Source of the DNA: Nostoc punctiforme NIES-2108
GTDB taxonomy: Bacteria > Cyanobacteriota > Cyanobacteriia > Cyanobacteriales > Nostocaceae
Length of the DNA: 64,000 bases
Reading direction: 5' to 3'
Assembly (NCBI GenBank): GCA_003326195.1
Contig: LXQE01000096.1
Coordinates: forward strand, 102,520 to 166,519
Part shown: positions 43,501-50,636 of the stretch, in pieces
Layout of the letters: every line of letters begins with the position of its first letter
Numbering within the stretch: position 1 is the stretch's first letter
Notes under the pieces: model-generated
Seen by the model: the letters and a program-made list of their open reading frames with translations, nothing else
Databases searched by the model: none
What the model was told of the DNA's origin: nothing
Translations under genes and position numbers: made by a program

Positions 43501-43558
43501 AAACGCTGGTAAGTGAGTATGCATTTAACTCATCATCTTCGACAACTAAAATTTTCAT
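40493..43558 (-). CDS. OmpR-type regulator fused to HPt, receiver, PAS and histidine kinase
   Basis: The protein of about 1021 residues has, in order: a receiver domain (1-116, Asp in DLILLDVVLPKLDG), an OmpR-type winged helix (about 125-222, LTPKEYALLELFLRN), and an HPt-like helical domain (about 250-365, with His in AKEAHTLAGYLGTFG). A second receiver (about 390-510, DMLILDVELPYTNG), a PAS domain (about 590-710), a HisKA domain (SHELRTPLTSIHGSLGM) and a HATPase (NAIKFSSPG, DTGRGIP, GTGLGLAICK) complete it. So a DNA-binding response regulator and a kinase are one chain. I chose the ATG at 43558; an upstream non-ATG start would add 14 residues. A CheY-like gene overlaps its end. It may autoregulate through palindromes at 43621-43718. 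Confidence 0.9.
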   Translation of the reverse strand: MKILVVEDDELNAYSLTSVLTNQNYAVEVATDGDTAWNFIQTYDYDLILLDVVLPKLDGISLCRQIRSSGLQMPILLLTGCDSSHEKAIGLDAGADDYVVKPFNAEELIARVRALLRRKGVSSQPVLEYGKLRLDPSSCEAIYAGNLLPLTPKEYALLELFLRNIRRVFSCGMILEHLWCYEDTPQEEAVRTHIKGLRHKLKAVGAPSDLVETVYGIGYRLKPLAEEEKGRGAEEQGGRGELECEKSLVPNLKSQQQTLIAVAEIWQRFQGRVDEQVRLLEEAIATLNHNSLNLDLRSLAAKEAHTLAGYLGTFGLPVGSKLARNIELLLSSGQILSQSEISNLESWVKLLRREIDGNEAVAISSSPTPQVLETVTQPLQNDLHIETKILVVDDDPQIQAFLQTLLSPWALKAIALEDPRQFWETLEVVTPDMLILDVELPYTNGIELCQLVRNDSHWCELPILFLTVHSDAEMVNRVFSIGADDFVSKPIVGPELVTRIVNRLERMKLRQREGQGSRGAEGQGSRGAGEAGGAGGAGGAGGDREINSSLTPLSLNLQAINELELRVAERTAELIRVNQQLQSQLDERQRTQGELRFSQARFARILDIADDAIISINGFQSITLFNQGAEKIFGYSAQEVIGHSLDLLLPQRFFQAHRQHVVDFGQSPNVARRMGERREIYGRRKDGTEFPAEASISKIEMAEEIFYTVILRDITERKQIERMKDEFVSVVSHELRTPLTSIHGSLGMLASGLLPTDSEQGKRLLQIATDSSERLVRLINDILDIERIESGKAKMEPEICNIVDLIVQAVNVMQPLADKAGVKVSVSALSVQVLADCDRIVQTLTNLVSNAIKFSSPGSTVWLEAQQQGNEVLLAVKDTGRGIPTDKLESIFERFQQVDSSDSRNHDGTGLGLAICKSIMQQHGGRIWAESALGEGSTFYVTLPLFRAFQNTDLEDSSNIPLMHSSYEPTTNNQLSPDTELLNKGRVTTKEFEQRLMKLLQGISLNQQEDSSDDNKANSSG

Positions 43559-43620
43559 GTTAAAAGCTTTCCAAGTTAAAATGGATATCACAGATAACAA
43601 GCAATCAATTTAAATTATAA

Positions 43621-43639
43621 AATTGATATAATATCAATT
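43621..43639. promoter_or_regulatory. Perfect 19-bp palindrome, putative operator
   Basis: AATTGATAT-A-ATATCAATT lies 62 bp upstream of the sensor/regulator start. Its half-site ATTGATAT recurs in the palindrome at 43697-43718. Confidence 0.4.
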
Positions 43640-43696
43640 CAATGCTGAGTTTTAAAGCTCCAAAAGGCTTATATTTGCGGTTCATACTCATTAATC

Positions 43697-43718
43697 AATA
43701 TCAATATCGATTGATATT
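43697..43718. promoter_or_regulatory. Second ATTGATAT palindrome, putative operator
   Basis: AATATCAAT-ATCG-ATTGATATT is a perfect inverted repeat sharing the half-site of 43621-43639. Centre-to-centre distance is about 78 bp. Confidence 0.4.
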
Positions 43719-44102
43719 AATTGGATTTTTATAGCTACCTTTTCAGGAGCAAATGCTATAGTGGAAAGAAACATTTTGCAGACGCTAGCTTTATACTACC
43801 TTACTTACAAGTTTTTCTAATACAGAGAGGCTCATCTCCCGAACTTTTTCAAGAAGCCGGGGATCTTTTTGTTCGTAACTCCTGTACTAATTGCTATAGT
43901 TTAACGCCATAACACGAAATCCCTGATCTTGTAGGGGTGTACAGCTGATTTATGTGTTGTAAAGATTTTTAGAAATGATGCTATGTATGTTGAGGTAGGA
44001 GCAGTGTTTTTCTCTTACCTTGCTCGTTCGTGCAACTTCCCATAAAAAAGGACTGATAAAACTCTCAATACGCTACAACAGAAAAAACCTTCTGCTAAAT
44101 CT

Positions 44103-44507
44103 GTGAAAAAACGAGTAACACTCACCTTCCCGAAACGCGCCGTGCAAATGCCAGTCACTTACGTACTGGCTAAAGAGTTCAACGTCGCCGCCAATATTAT
44201 CCGCGCCCAAGTTGCCCCAAATCAAATTGGCAAACTGGTAGTGGAATTATCGGGAGACATCGATCAATTAGATGCGGCGATCGAGTGGATGCGATCGCGT
44301 AATGTTAATGTTTCTTCCACATTAGGCGAAATTGCGATCGACGAGGATGTATGTGTCCACTGTGGCTTGTGTACTGGGGTTTGTCCTACCGAAGCCCTCA
44401 CCCTCCAGCCAGAGACGTACAAGTTGACATTCACGCGATCGCGCTGTATCGTCTGCGAACAGTGTATCCCCACCTGTCCCGTACAAGCAATCTCTACTAA
44501 CATTTAA
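44103..44507 (+). CDS. NIL domain plus two [4Fe-4S] ferredoxin motifs
   Basis: The 134-residue protein has an N-terminal NIL domain (about residues 1-76, VTLTFPKRAVQMPVTYVLAK), the ACT-like ligand-binding fold also found at the end of MetN methionine importers. Two ferredoxin motifs follow: CVHCGLCTGVCP and CIVCEQCIPTCP, giving eight cysteines for two [4Fe-4S] clusters. Such proteins are linked to sulfur amino acid metabolism in several organisms and may donate electrons to sulfide-forming or homocysteine-forming reactions; here that is inference. The start codon is GTG at 44103. It stands alone. Confidence 0.85.
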   Translation: MKKRVTLTFPKRAVQMPVTYVLAKEFNVAANIIRAQVAPNQIGKLVVELSGDIDQLDAAIEWMRSRNVNVSSTLGEIAIDEDVCVHCGLCTGVCPTEALTLQPETYKLTFTRSRCIVCEQCIPTCPVQAISTNI

Positions 44508-44537
44508 CAATCTAAAATCCCAAACCCAAAATTGAAG

Positions 44538-45605
44538 TTAGCCCAACTTAAACACATCAGCAAGTACACCACCATCACCCACCAGCCTACTTTTTGCTGG
44601 AGAGTCATAAACTACCAATAGCGAAGGTATACCAACTACATCCTGAAACAGCGTCATTCCCTCAGCGTGTTCTTCCCGATTTCCATAAGGAATATCTTGG
44701 ACAAAATCGGGATTGCTGAAGACATTTTCTCGCAAATTTACACCATTTACCCAGCGATAAACTTGCACGGGGCCATCTAAATCCATCGTTGGCCCGGCTA
44801 AAATCAACAAATCTTTATCATCTACATACAAATCCCGAATTCCCAAACCATTCAACCAGATAAAATGCTTTTTATATAACTCCTGCAATTCTCCAATTTG
44901 CTTTAGTTTCATCAGTCCAGGAGTAGAATCTTCTAACTCTATTTCCAGCACCATAGCCCAACCCCGCAATACAGGTCCGCGCAAACCCAGAAAGACGCGG
45001 TTTTGATAAATGCCTATTCCTTCAATATCAAAGCCATTATCCTTTCCGGGAATTGCTGCTTGAATAAATAAGCCTAAATGGTTGTCATTGGCTAAAGCTG
45101 TCATTAGCAAATTCCCCTGATTAGTCACCTCTAATTTAGCCGCATTCAATTGCACATCTGGCTTTTGGGGGTGTGGACAAGATGAGAACAGCTTTCCGTC
45201 TATTAGAGGAATCCGTCCTAAGAGGTAACGGTTAGGTTCTGATTCAATTTTCCCGAGCCTTTTAAAGTTTTTGGCATCTGTATTTTCAGGTTTAAATTTT
45301 TTGCGTTTGTAGCTGTGAGAACCAACAAACCATAAGTAATGTTCACTATAAGCCAGTCCTTCTATATCGATTTCTTTGTCTTCTGGTGCAGGTAAATCGA
45401 TAAATTCTGCTACTCTAAATTGTTGATGCTCTGTAAAATTATCAGGATCAACCAAAGATAGACGCTCAATAGTAGAGGTTTCATCTGACCCTAACCATAA
45501 ATACTTCTGATGTGTTAGCAGCACTGCTGATAAGTCTTTTCTATGTTCTTTAAAAAAATCTATAAAAGTCAATAAAACTTGATTTAGCAAATGTAAACTT
45601 GTCAT
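44538..45605 (-). CDS. DUF3616 domain protein
   Basis: The 355-residue protein matches DUF3616: LSAVLLTHQKYLWLGSDETSTIERL, EIDIEGLAYSEHYLWFVGSHS, DNGFDIEGIGIYQNRVFLGLRGPV, and a C-terminal NREEHAEGMTLFQ. The repeated DIEGxxxxxxxLWxGxxG pattern suggests a beta-propeller. The function is unknown. There is no signal peptide, so it is likely cytoplasmic. It converges with the NIL-ferredoxin gene with a gap of only 30 bp, so a shared or bidirectional terminator would be needed, but I see none. Confidence 0.82.
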   Translation of the reverse strand: MTSLHLLNQVLLTFIDFFKEHRKDLSAVLLTHQKYLWLGSDETSTIERLSLVDPDNFTEHQQFRVAEFIDLPAPEDKEIDIEGLAYSEHYLWFVGSHSYKRKKFKPENTDAKNFKRLGKIESEPNRYLLGRIPLIDGKLFSSCPHPQKPDVQLNAAKLEVTNQGNLLMTALANDNHLGLFIQAAIPGKDNGFDIEGIGIYQNRVFLGLRGPVLRGWAMVLEIELEDSTPGLMKLKQIGELQELYKKHFIWLNGLGIRDLYVDDKDLLILAGPTMDLDGPVQVYRWVNGVNLRENVFSNPDFVQDIPYGNREEHAEGMTLFQDVVGIPSLLVVYDSPAKSRLVGDGGVLADVFKLG

Positions 45606-45896
45606 TTTAAATTATGTTTATATTTATAAATATATTAGCTATCCTATCATAATATATGATTTTATTATAGTAAAATATTTATTTCAAAACCATCTATAGT
45701 TCATATCAAATTGACGGATGAGATACTTATAAACCTTTGACAGATATTGCATATTTATAAAATAGGGTGCAACTATCAATAGTCATAAGCATACCTGACA
45801 ATCTTGATGGCATAAAAAATATCAAAAGTATATGTAAATTTTTAAATAATATTGTTATTATGCAATAACCTCATGAGGTAATCATTCAGACCCATT

Positions 45897-46880
45897 ATGA
45901 AATTAGCTACACAAACTACAGTAAAAACTCTCGGTGACTACGCCTACCAAGCGATTGAAAAACACTTTAAGAAAACCTTGAAGTGGGAAAAATCAGTGAA
46001 AAAAGATGAAGATCCAGAAGCACTGCACCAAATGCGAGTGGGAATGCGCCGCCTACGCACAGCGGTAACTCGGTTTGGGATAGCGGTGGATGTATCGAAA
46101 CCAATCAGCGATAAAAATATTGGTAAAATAGCCCGTCGTCTTGGTAATCTGCGAGATTTAGACGTACTCAAAGAAAGTTTGGAAAACACTTATAAACCAA
46201 ACTTACCCCGGAAAGAGCAAGAATCTCTGCAAACAGCTTTTACAGCTTTGGCGAAACAACGTGAAGATGTAGAATCGAGTGTGCAGAAAACATTAAATGA
46301 TGAATCTTACAAGTCTCTTAAAGATGCTTTAGAGAAGTGGTTAGAGAAACCCAGTTATCAACCTTTGGCATCCATTGCTATTCAGCAAGTGTTACCAGAC
46401 TTGCTGTTACCAGAAGTGAGTAACTTCTTTCTGCATCCGGGTTGGCTAATTGGGACTGAAGTTGTAGAATCAGAAGTTAAAATCCAGAAAAACTGGAAAC
46501 CGAAAAAGATCGAAAAACAATTGACAACCGAAGGTGAAAGTCTTCATAGTTTGCGAAAAGAAGCTAAACGTATACGCTATCTGATGGAGTTATTTACTGA
46601 CTTATATGGCGAGTCTTACGCAGCTTATATTACAGAAGTGAAAAATATCCAAGAAATTTTGGGTACGATGCAAGATAGTGCCGTTTTAACTGACTGGCTT
46701 GCAGATGTATACAAGTCAGAAATTCAGACAGAGTTGCCCACCTTTGCTAATTTGTTAACTGAAAATCGTTACCAGTCGTGGCAGCAATGGCAACCTTTGC
46801 AAGAACGGTATCTGAAAACTGAAACCAGACATAGTTTTCATTTAACAATACTGCACCCGCTTTCAGGAGTAATCAGTTAA
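45897..46880 (+). CDS. CHAD domain protein
   Basis: The 327-residue helical protein has the two CHAD histidine/arginine signatures: EALHQMRVGMRRLRTAVTRF near residue 45 and SLHSLRKEAKRIRYLMELF near 220, with GNLRDLDVLKESL between them. CHAD domains bind polyphosphate through these basic residues, and many locate to polyphosphate granules. So a role in polyphosphate binding or processing is likely but unproven. The ATG at 45897 begins at the domain edge. It is an isolated gene. Confidence 0.88.
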   Translation: MKLATQTTVKTLGDYAYQAIEKHFKKTLKWEKSVKKDEDPEALHQMRVGMRRLRTAVTRFGIAVDVSKPISDKNIGKIARRLGNLRDLDVLKESLENTYKPNLPRKEQESLQTAFTALAKQREDVESSVQKTLNDESYKSLKDALEKWLEKPSYQPLASIAIQQVLPDLLLPEVSNFFLHPGWLIGTEVVESEVKIQKNWKPKKIEKQLTTEGESLHSLRKEAKRIRYLMELFTDLYGESYAAYITEVKNIQEILGTMQDSAVLTDWLADVYKSEIQTELPTFANLLTENRYQSWQQWQPLQERYLKTETRHSFHLTILHPLSGVIS

Positions 46881-47676
46881 AAGTTACTCTTGATGGAGAA
46901 AGGATTGGATTAACGAACAGATAAATAAAAAATAAACACTGCTCTGGGGACTTTGTACAATATGGGTCTTTTCGGCGGAACCCAAACCGGAAATTAGTTT
47001 AATAGTGCTTTCTAGTATTGCTCCCCGCTCAATTTGTCCGGGGAGCATCTTGGCTGAAAAAGCCCCAGGTGCTTATAACCAATCCTGCTCTAACAGAGCC
47101 ATAAAAAAACTGTAGGCAGATTTCGAGTACTTTATTCATCCTCCACTAAAAGCACTGACTCTGTATCGTATAAATGGAAATTAGCCGATTTTTGGCTCTT
47201 TTTGGGAATGTTTTGGTTTGAGGGCAATACTAAAGTTGGATGCTGAAATCTCAAAACCCTTGTATTTAAGATTTTGCATTACAAAACTTTATAACGTGGG
47301 TAATTTTGCATGTATTTCGTTCTTGTTCCATTGCTACTTGCGCGCGTCTAACACATCGCCTCGCGTTAAGCTTTATATCTAAAAACACTAAATATTACTT
47401 AGTAATTAATATTGCCTAAAGATAACAAGTCGAGCATAAACACTGATGAGAATTTGTAAAAAAACTCATATTCTTGTACTTAAGAGACAAAAACAACTAA
47501 GTTTTAAGTTGTGAAAAGAACATTAGTTCAAGTGAATAATAAAGATGAATATTCTACTGCTTTAGAGCAAAAAAGTAGTTTATGTAAATCTTATTAATCA
47601 TTGGTGAAAACTAAGATAACCTCACTACTCAACTAAAGTTTTACTCTAATACAATCGCTTTTTGGACTAAATTACA
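46881..47676. other. Long intergenic region with overlapping hairpins upstream of the fimbrial island
   Basis: No gene is supported over about 800 bp. TGCTCCCCG (47019-47027) pairs perfectly with CGGGGAGCA (47039-47047). The overlapping AGCATCTTGGCT (47044-47055) pairs with AGCC and AGGTGCT (47061-47073), so the two hairpins exclude each other. A GGGTCTTTTCGGCGGAACCC hairpin lies near 46963-46983. This may be a structured RNA or the 3' end of CHAD transcription plus a leader; I cannot assign it. Confidence 0.5.
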
Positions 47677-48180
47677 ATGTCTACTAAACTAATTCGTCGT
47701 GCGCTAATTGCTTCTGGTATATTTATTGGTGCAGCAGTAGCTTTTTCTCCGACTGCAAAGGCAGCTAATACTGCTGATGTGGGACTCGGAGGTTCAGTAA
47801 CATCAACAGTTGGTATAGTGACAAATAATACCACTGGTACTGGACTCAATTTAGGCGGTGATGGCACCACTCCTACCCCGCACGTCGTTCAAGTAGCTGA
47901 TTTCACTATGTCTACCAATAACGAACAAGGTCTTTCCTTAAGTGTTCCCGTCGGAACTATGACCAAGACGAATGGGACTACTATTACTTATCAAGTAAAA
48001 GTAGTTGATCATTTAGCAACTGCTCCTGAAGCAGTTGATTTTAGTTCTGGCGATCAGACATATACAACTAACGCAGCCGGTCCAGCAAATAGGGATCTTT
48101 ACATCAATTACACTCCAGCAAATTTTCAAGATCCGGGTGCATACACTGGCTCGATCACTCTAACTGTTTCAGATAGATAA
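47677..48180 (+). CDS. Putative fimbrial subunit 1 (chaperone-usher island)
   Basis: The 167-residue protein has a signal peptide (residues 1-30, IRRALIASGIFIGAAVAF...AKA) and a beta-rich mature domain ending LYINYTPANFQDPGAYTGSI then TLTVSDR. That ending, and SxxYxxxxxTxxPGxYTxxIxLTVSDx, is the donor-accepting subunit pattern of spore-coat-U-like and related fimbrial proteins. Cysteines are absent. It is the first gene of the island containing a PapD-like chaperone and an usher. It resembles the next gene (48229) in its C-terminal half. Assignment as a subunit rests on context and pattern, not on a firm domain match. Confidence 0.72.
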   Translation: MSTKLIRRALIASGIFIGAAVAFSPTAKAANTADVGLGGSVTSTVGIVTNNTTGTGLNLGGDGTTPTPHVVQVADFTMSTNNEQGLSLSVPVGTMTKTNGTTITYQVKVVDHLATAPEAVDFSSGDQTYTTNAAGPANRDLYINYTPANFQDPGAYTGSITLTVSDR

Positions 48181-48228
48181 TAGCTTGGCTAACTTATATG
48201 TTGGGTGTTGCACATTGAGCTTAATCGC

Positions 48229-48687
48229 ATGAAACCTTTATGCTGGCAAATTGTACCCGCTCTCTTACTTGTCCTTTTAGGGGTACAACCTGCATTTAGC
48301 TTACCCACTATCATATCATCCACGACAAGTGTTGCCAGAAATCTGACGTTAGATGGTGAGGGTAGCGCCAGTACCCGTATTGTCAAGGTAGCTAATCTTG
48401 AACTCTCAACTGCCGACCCTGATGGATTTACCCTAACCATCAGTTCTCAAAGTTTGACCAAAAGTGGTGGTGAAACACCTATTCCTTTTCAAGTAACCAC
48501 AGTTGCTACTGGCTCTGGATCTCCATCTGCTTCAGATTTCTTGGTTTTCCCTGGTAACAACTACACCATTTCTACCACTTCCGCTGGTTCATCCTTAAAA
48601 GAGATGTACATTAAATACACTCCAGCAGCCCTTCAAGATCCAGGTGCGTATAACACATCAATTTCTTTGATTGTTACAGATAACTAA
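48229..48687 (+). CDS. Putative fimbrial subunit 2 (chaperone-usher island)
   Basis: The protein of about 152 residues has a signal peptide (MKPLCWQIVPALLLVLLGVQ PAFS) and a beta-rich body ending MYIKYTPAALQDPGAYNTSI then SLIVTDN, clearly related to the subunit encoded at 47677. The ATG at 48229 is used; an upstream TTG would only add 8 residues. Its signal peptide nearly repeats that of the following chaperone (LLVLLGVQPAF in both), pointing to local duplication or shared recruitment. It should be exported and folded by the chaperone at 48769 and assembled by the usher at 50637. Confidence 0.72.
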   Translation: MKPLCWQIVPALLLVLLGVQPAFSLPTIISSTTSVARNLTLDGEGSASTRIVKVANLELSTADPDGFTLTISSQSLTKSGGETPIPFQVTTVATGSGSPSASDFLVFPGNNYTISTTSAGSSLKEMYIKYTPAALQDPGAYNTSISLIVTDN

Positions 48688-48768
48688 TCCAGCTAACAGC
48701 TTCAAATATCTGCCCAGCTACTTTAAGCGAGCTGGGCATTTTCACTACAATTACAGGAGATTAACATC

Positions 48769-49515
48769 ATGAAACTTTCTTTCAGACGCATTCTGCTGCC
48801 TTTCTTCCTTGTCCTTTTAGGAGTCCAACCTGCCTTTGCCTTCAAGCTACTCCCCATCTCGCGGACATTTACACCCATTGGTTCAGGTGCAACCCAGTCT
48901 TATCAAGTTGTCAATGATAGTAATGAGCGGTTGGCGGTACAAGTTTCTATAGTTCAGCGCCAAATGGACTTGGCAGGCAAAGAGGACTATAAACCAGCCG
49001 ATGAGGATTTTCTAGTTTATCCACCCCAAATATTACTAGAACCTCAAAAGACTCAAACGGTGCGCGTTACCTGGTTAGGAGATCCACAGCCAACAAAAGA
49101 ACTAGCTTATCGGATTATTGCCGAGCAATTGCCAATCGACCTAGAAAAACCCCAAGCTAATCAGACAAAACCAGTTGGTACAGTTAAGGTTTTACTTCGC
49201 TATCTAGGCTCACTCTATATCCGTCCAGCAAACGTACAGCCAGATGTGGTATTAGAAGGTGCAGAACTTCAAAAGGGAACGAATAGTGCCAACGAGCTAG
49301 CGATTAGCTTCAATAACCGCGGAACTGCTCGCGCAGCATTGAAAAATTTGAAATTGCACTTGACTGGGCAAGGAAAGACCATCGATCTCCAGCCGGAACA
49401 GCTTAAGGAAATAAATAACGCAGTCATTCTCGCTGGTAACAAGCGCCGTTTTGTTATGCCCTGGCCAAATAACCTGCCAGTGGGTGCAGTCACAGCAAAA
49501 TTTGAGTCTGAATAA
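48769..49515 (+). CDS. PapD-like periplasmic fimbrial chaperone
   Basis: The 248-residue protein has a signal peptide (residues 1-24) and two Ig-like domains. Domain 1 has ISRTFTPIGSGATQSYQVVNDS, the edge strand FLVYPPQILLEPQKTQTVRVTWLGDP and the family's basic anchor region. Domain 2 follows from VLLRYLGSLYIRPANVQPDV. PapD-type chaperones donate a strand to complete the folds of subunits and hand them to the usher. AGGAG precedes the ATG. It lies between subunit genes and the usher, the normal content of such operons. The alternating hydrophobic FLVYPPQILL strand is typical of archaic/sigma-type chaperones. Confidence 0.87.
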   Translation: MKLSFRRILLPFFLVLLGVQPAFAFKLLPISRTFTPIGSGATQSYQVVNDSNERLAVQVSIVQRQMDLAGKEDYKPADEDFLVYPPQILLEPQKTQTVRVTWLGDPQPTKELAYRIIAEQLPIDLEKPQANQTKPVGTVKVLLRYLGSLYIRPANVQPDVVLEGAELQKGTNSANELAISFNNRGTARAALKNLKLHLTGQGKTIDLQPEQLKEINNAVILAGNKRRFVMPWPNNLPVGAVTAKFESE

Positions 49516-49635
49516 AACCGTTAACACTCAAATGAATTTTGCCATTGGATACTTGTTTCAAGACCTTCAAAAACTGCATTTGTAATAAAACTAGTATCAG
49601 TATCTAAAGACTGTCAACTAACAAAGGTAGGGATA

Positions 49636-50241
49636 TTGGAGACTGAACACTATAAACATCTCTCTGGCAGTTTGCTTTGTCGCCAACTCATTGCTTCTGG
49701 TCTGTCCGTTGGTGTTGCTACCTCCATTTGCCGTAAATTGGTTTCTTCAGGTTTGGTGATCGCTTCAGTATCAGGGTTCTCACAAGCCGCGATCGCTAAC
49801 TCAACTGCAACGATTCATTTGACGGGCACAGTACCTCTAATTCTTGATATCTCTTCAAACACGGTTCTGATTCAAGTTCCTCTCAATGGCTTAGATATCA
49901 ATAACGCTATCATTAGTAGTCTTGCCATCCGCTCTAATTCAGCTGATGGTTACACAGTGATGGTGAAGTCAGTCAACAATGGTTTGCTGAAGCTGAATAT
50001 TAATAATGTTGTTTATTCGGTTCCCTATACCTTTAGATATAACGGTGCATCAGCCATCAGTCTAAGCACAACTGAAATGGTTGTTGAGCATCAAAATTCT
50101 AAAAGCTCAGACGTTTTAGCCTGTGCTATCAGCACGGGTTGTTACCGATACTTGAGTATTAACGTCAATGGCTCAGATGCTAGTACTACGCCAACAGGGG
50201 TCTATACTGATACGCTCATCTTCGAGATTATAGATCATTAA
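49636..50241 (+). CDS. Putative exported fimbrial subunit 3
   Basis: The product of about 201 residues starts at TTG 49636, preceded by GGTAGGGATA, because no ATG lies near. A long basic N-terminus leads into a hydrophobic signal (about 28-55, VSSGLVIASVSGFSQAAIA). The mature part is beta-rich with GTVPLILDISSNTV, SNSADGYTVMVKSVNNGLLK and a C-terminal TPTGVYTDTLIFEI. That ending resembles the donor-strand-accepting ends of the other two subunits. It has one Cys pair (LACAISTGC), unlike the others. It may be a tip or adaptor subunit. The start codon and role are uncertain. Confidence 0.62.
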   Translation: METEHYKHLSGSLLCRQLIASGLSVGVATSICRKLVSSGLVIASVSGFSQAAIANSTATIHLTGTVPLILDISSNTVLIQVPLNGLDINNAIISSLAIRSNSADGYTVMVKSVNNGLLKLNINNVVYSVPYTFRYNGASAISLSTTEMVVEHQNSKSSDVLACAISTGCYRYLSINVNGSDASTTPTGVYTDTLIFEIIDH

Positions 50242-50636
50242 TGCCTCCACTTCTGAGGGCAGATGTTACCGAGTATCACCCAATTATCAGTGATATGATG
50301 TCCGGGCAATTAAGCATAGTACCCGGAACCCCAAAGAGCCAAAGCTGCGCTTTAGCTTCCCTAAGAGCCGGCTCTTAGGGGTTGAGTTCTTTTATTATGG
50401 GTAATTTGGTGGAGATGATATGACAGCCATTGAGCAAGTGTAGATATAACTCTCCACGAGCAAGTTGTAAACAAACTTAGCGGCTCCAGAGAGTTACCGC
50501 AAAGCTCTGATAATTTTGTAGTTCCTCCGTTCAAATCCCGATGAAGCCTAATGAGGTACTGATATTTGTCTTACCTGGCTGGGTACTTTAAGTAATAAAG
50601 GAGTTGACTTAATTCCATTATTGTCAAGAAACTTGT
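50242..50636. other. Structured intergenic region before the usher gene
   Basis: CCCTAAGAGCCGGCTCTTAGGG (50359-50380) is a 22-bp perfect palindrome whose arms are CCCTAAGAGCC and its inverse. CCGGG at about 50302 and CCCGG at about 50322 form another stem, and AAGCTGCGCTTTAGCTT (50342-50358) a third. A tRNA-like GTTCAAATCC occurs at 50529-50538 but no full cloverleaf forms. No gene is supported; the usher begins with GTG at 50637. Confidence 0.5.

Larger units (their letters stand above)
43559..44102. other. Regulatory intergenic region between the sensor gene and NIL-ferredoxin gene
   Basis: The stretch contains two ATTGATAT-type palindromes (43621-43639, 43697-43718) upstream of the sensor gene. 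A fold-back CTCCCGAACTTTTTCAAGAAGCCGGGG segment sits near 43832-43862. No further gene is supported. Confidence 0.5.

Noticed and set aside
43721..43912. 63-residue plus-strand ORF before the NIL-ferredoxin gene
   Set aside because: No start signal and contains a fold-back repeat around 43832-43862.
50482..50548. tRNA-like sequence: GGCTCCA ... GTTCAAATCC ... TGAAGCC
   Set aside because: Only 67 bases, the T-stem and anticodon stem do not pair, and one acceptor pair mismatches, so it is not a functional tRNA; a remnant cannot be shown.
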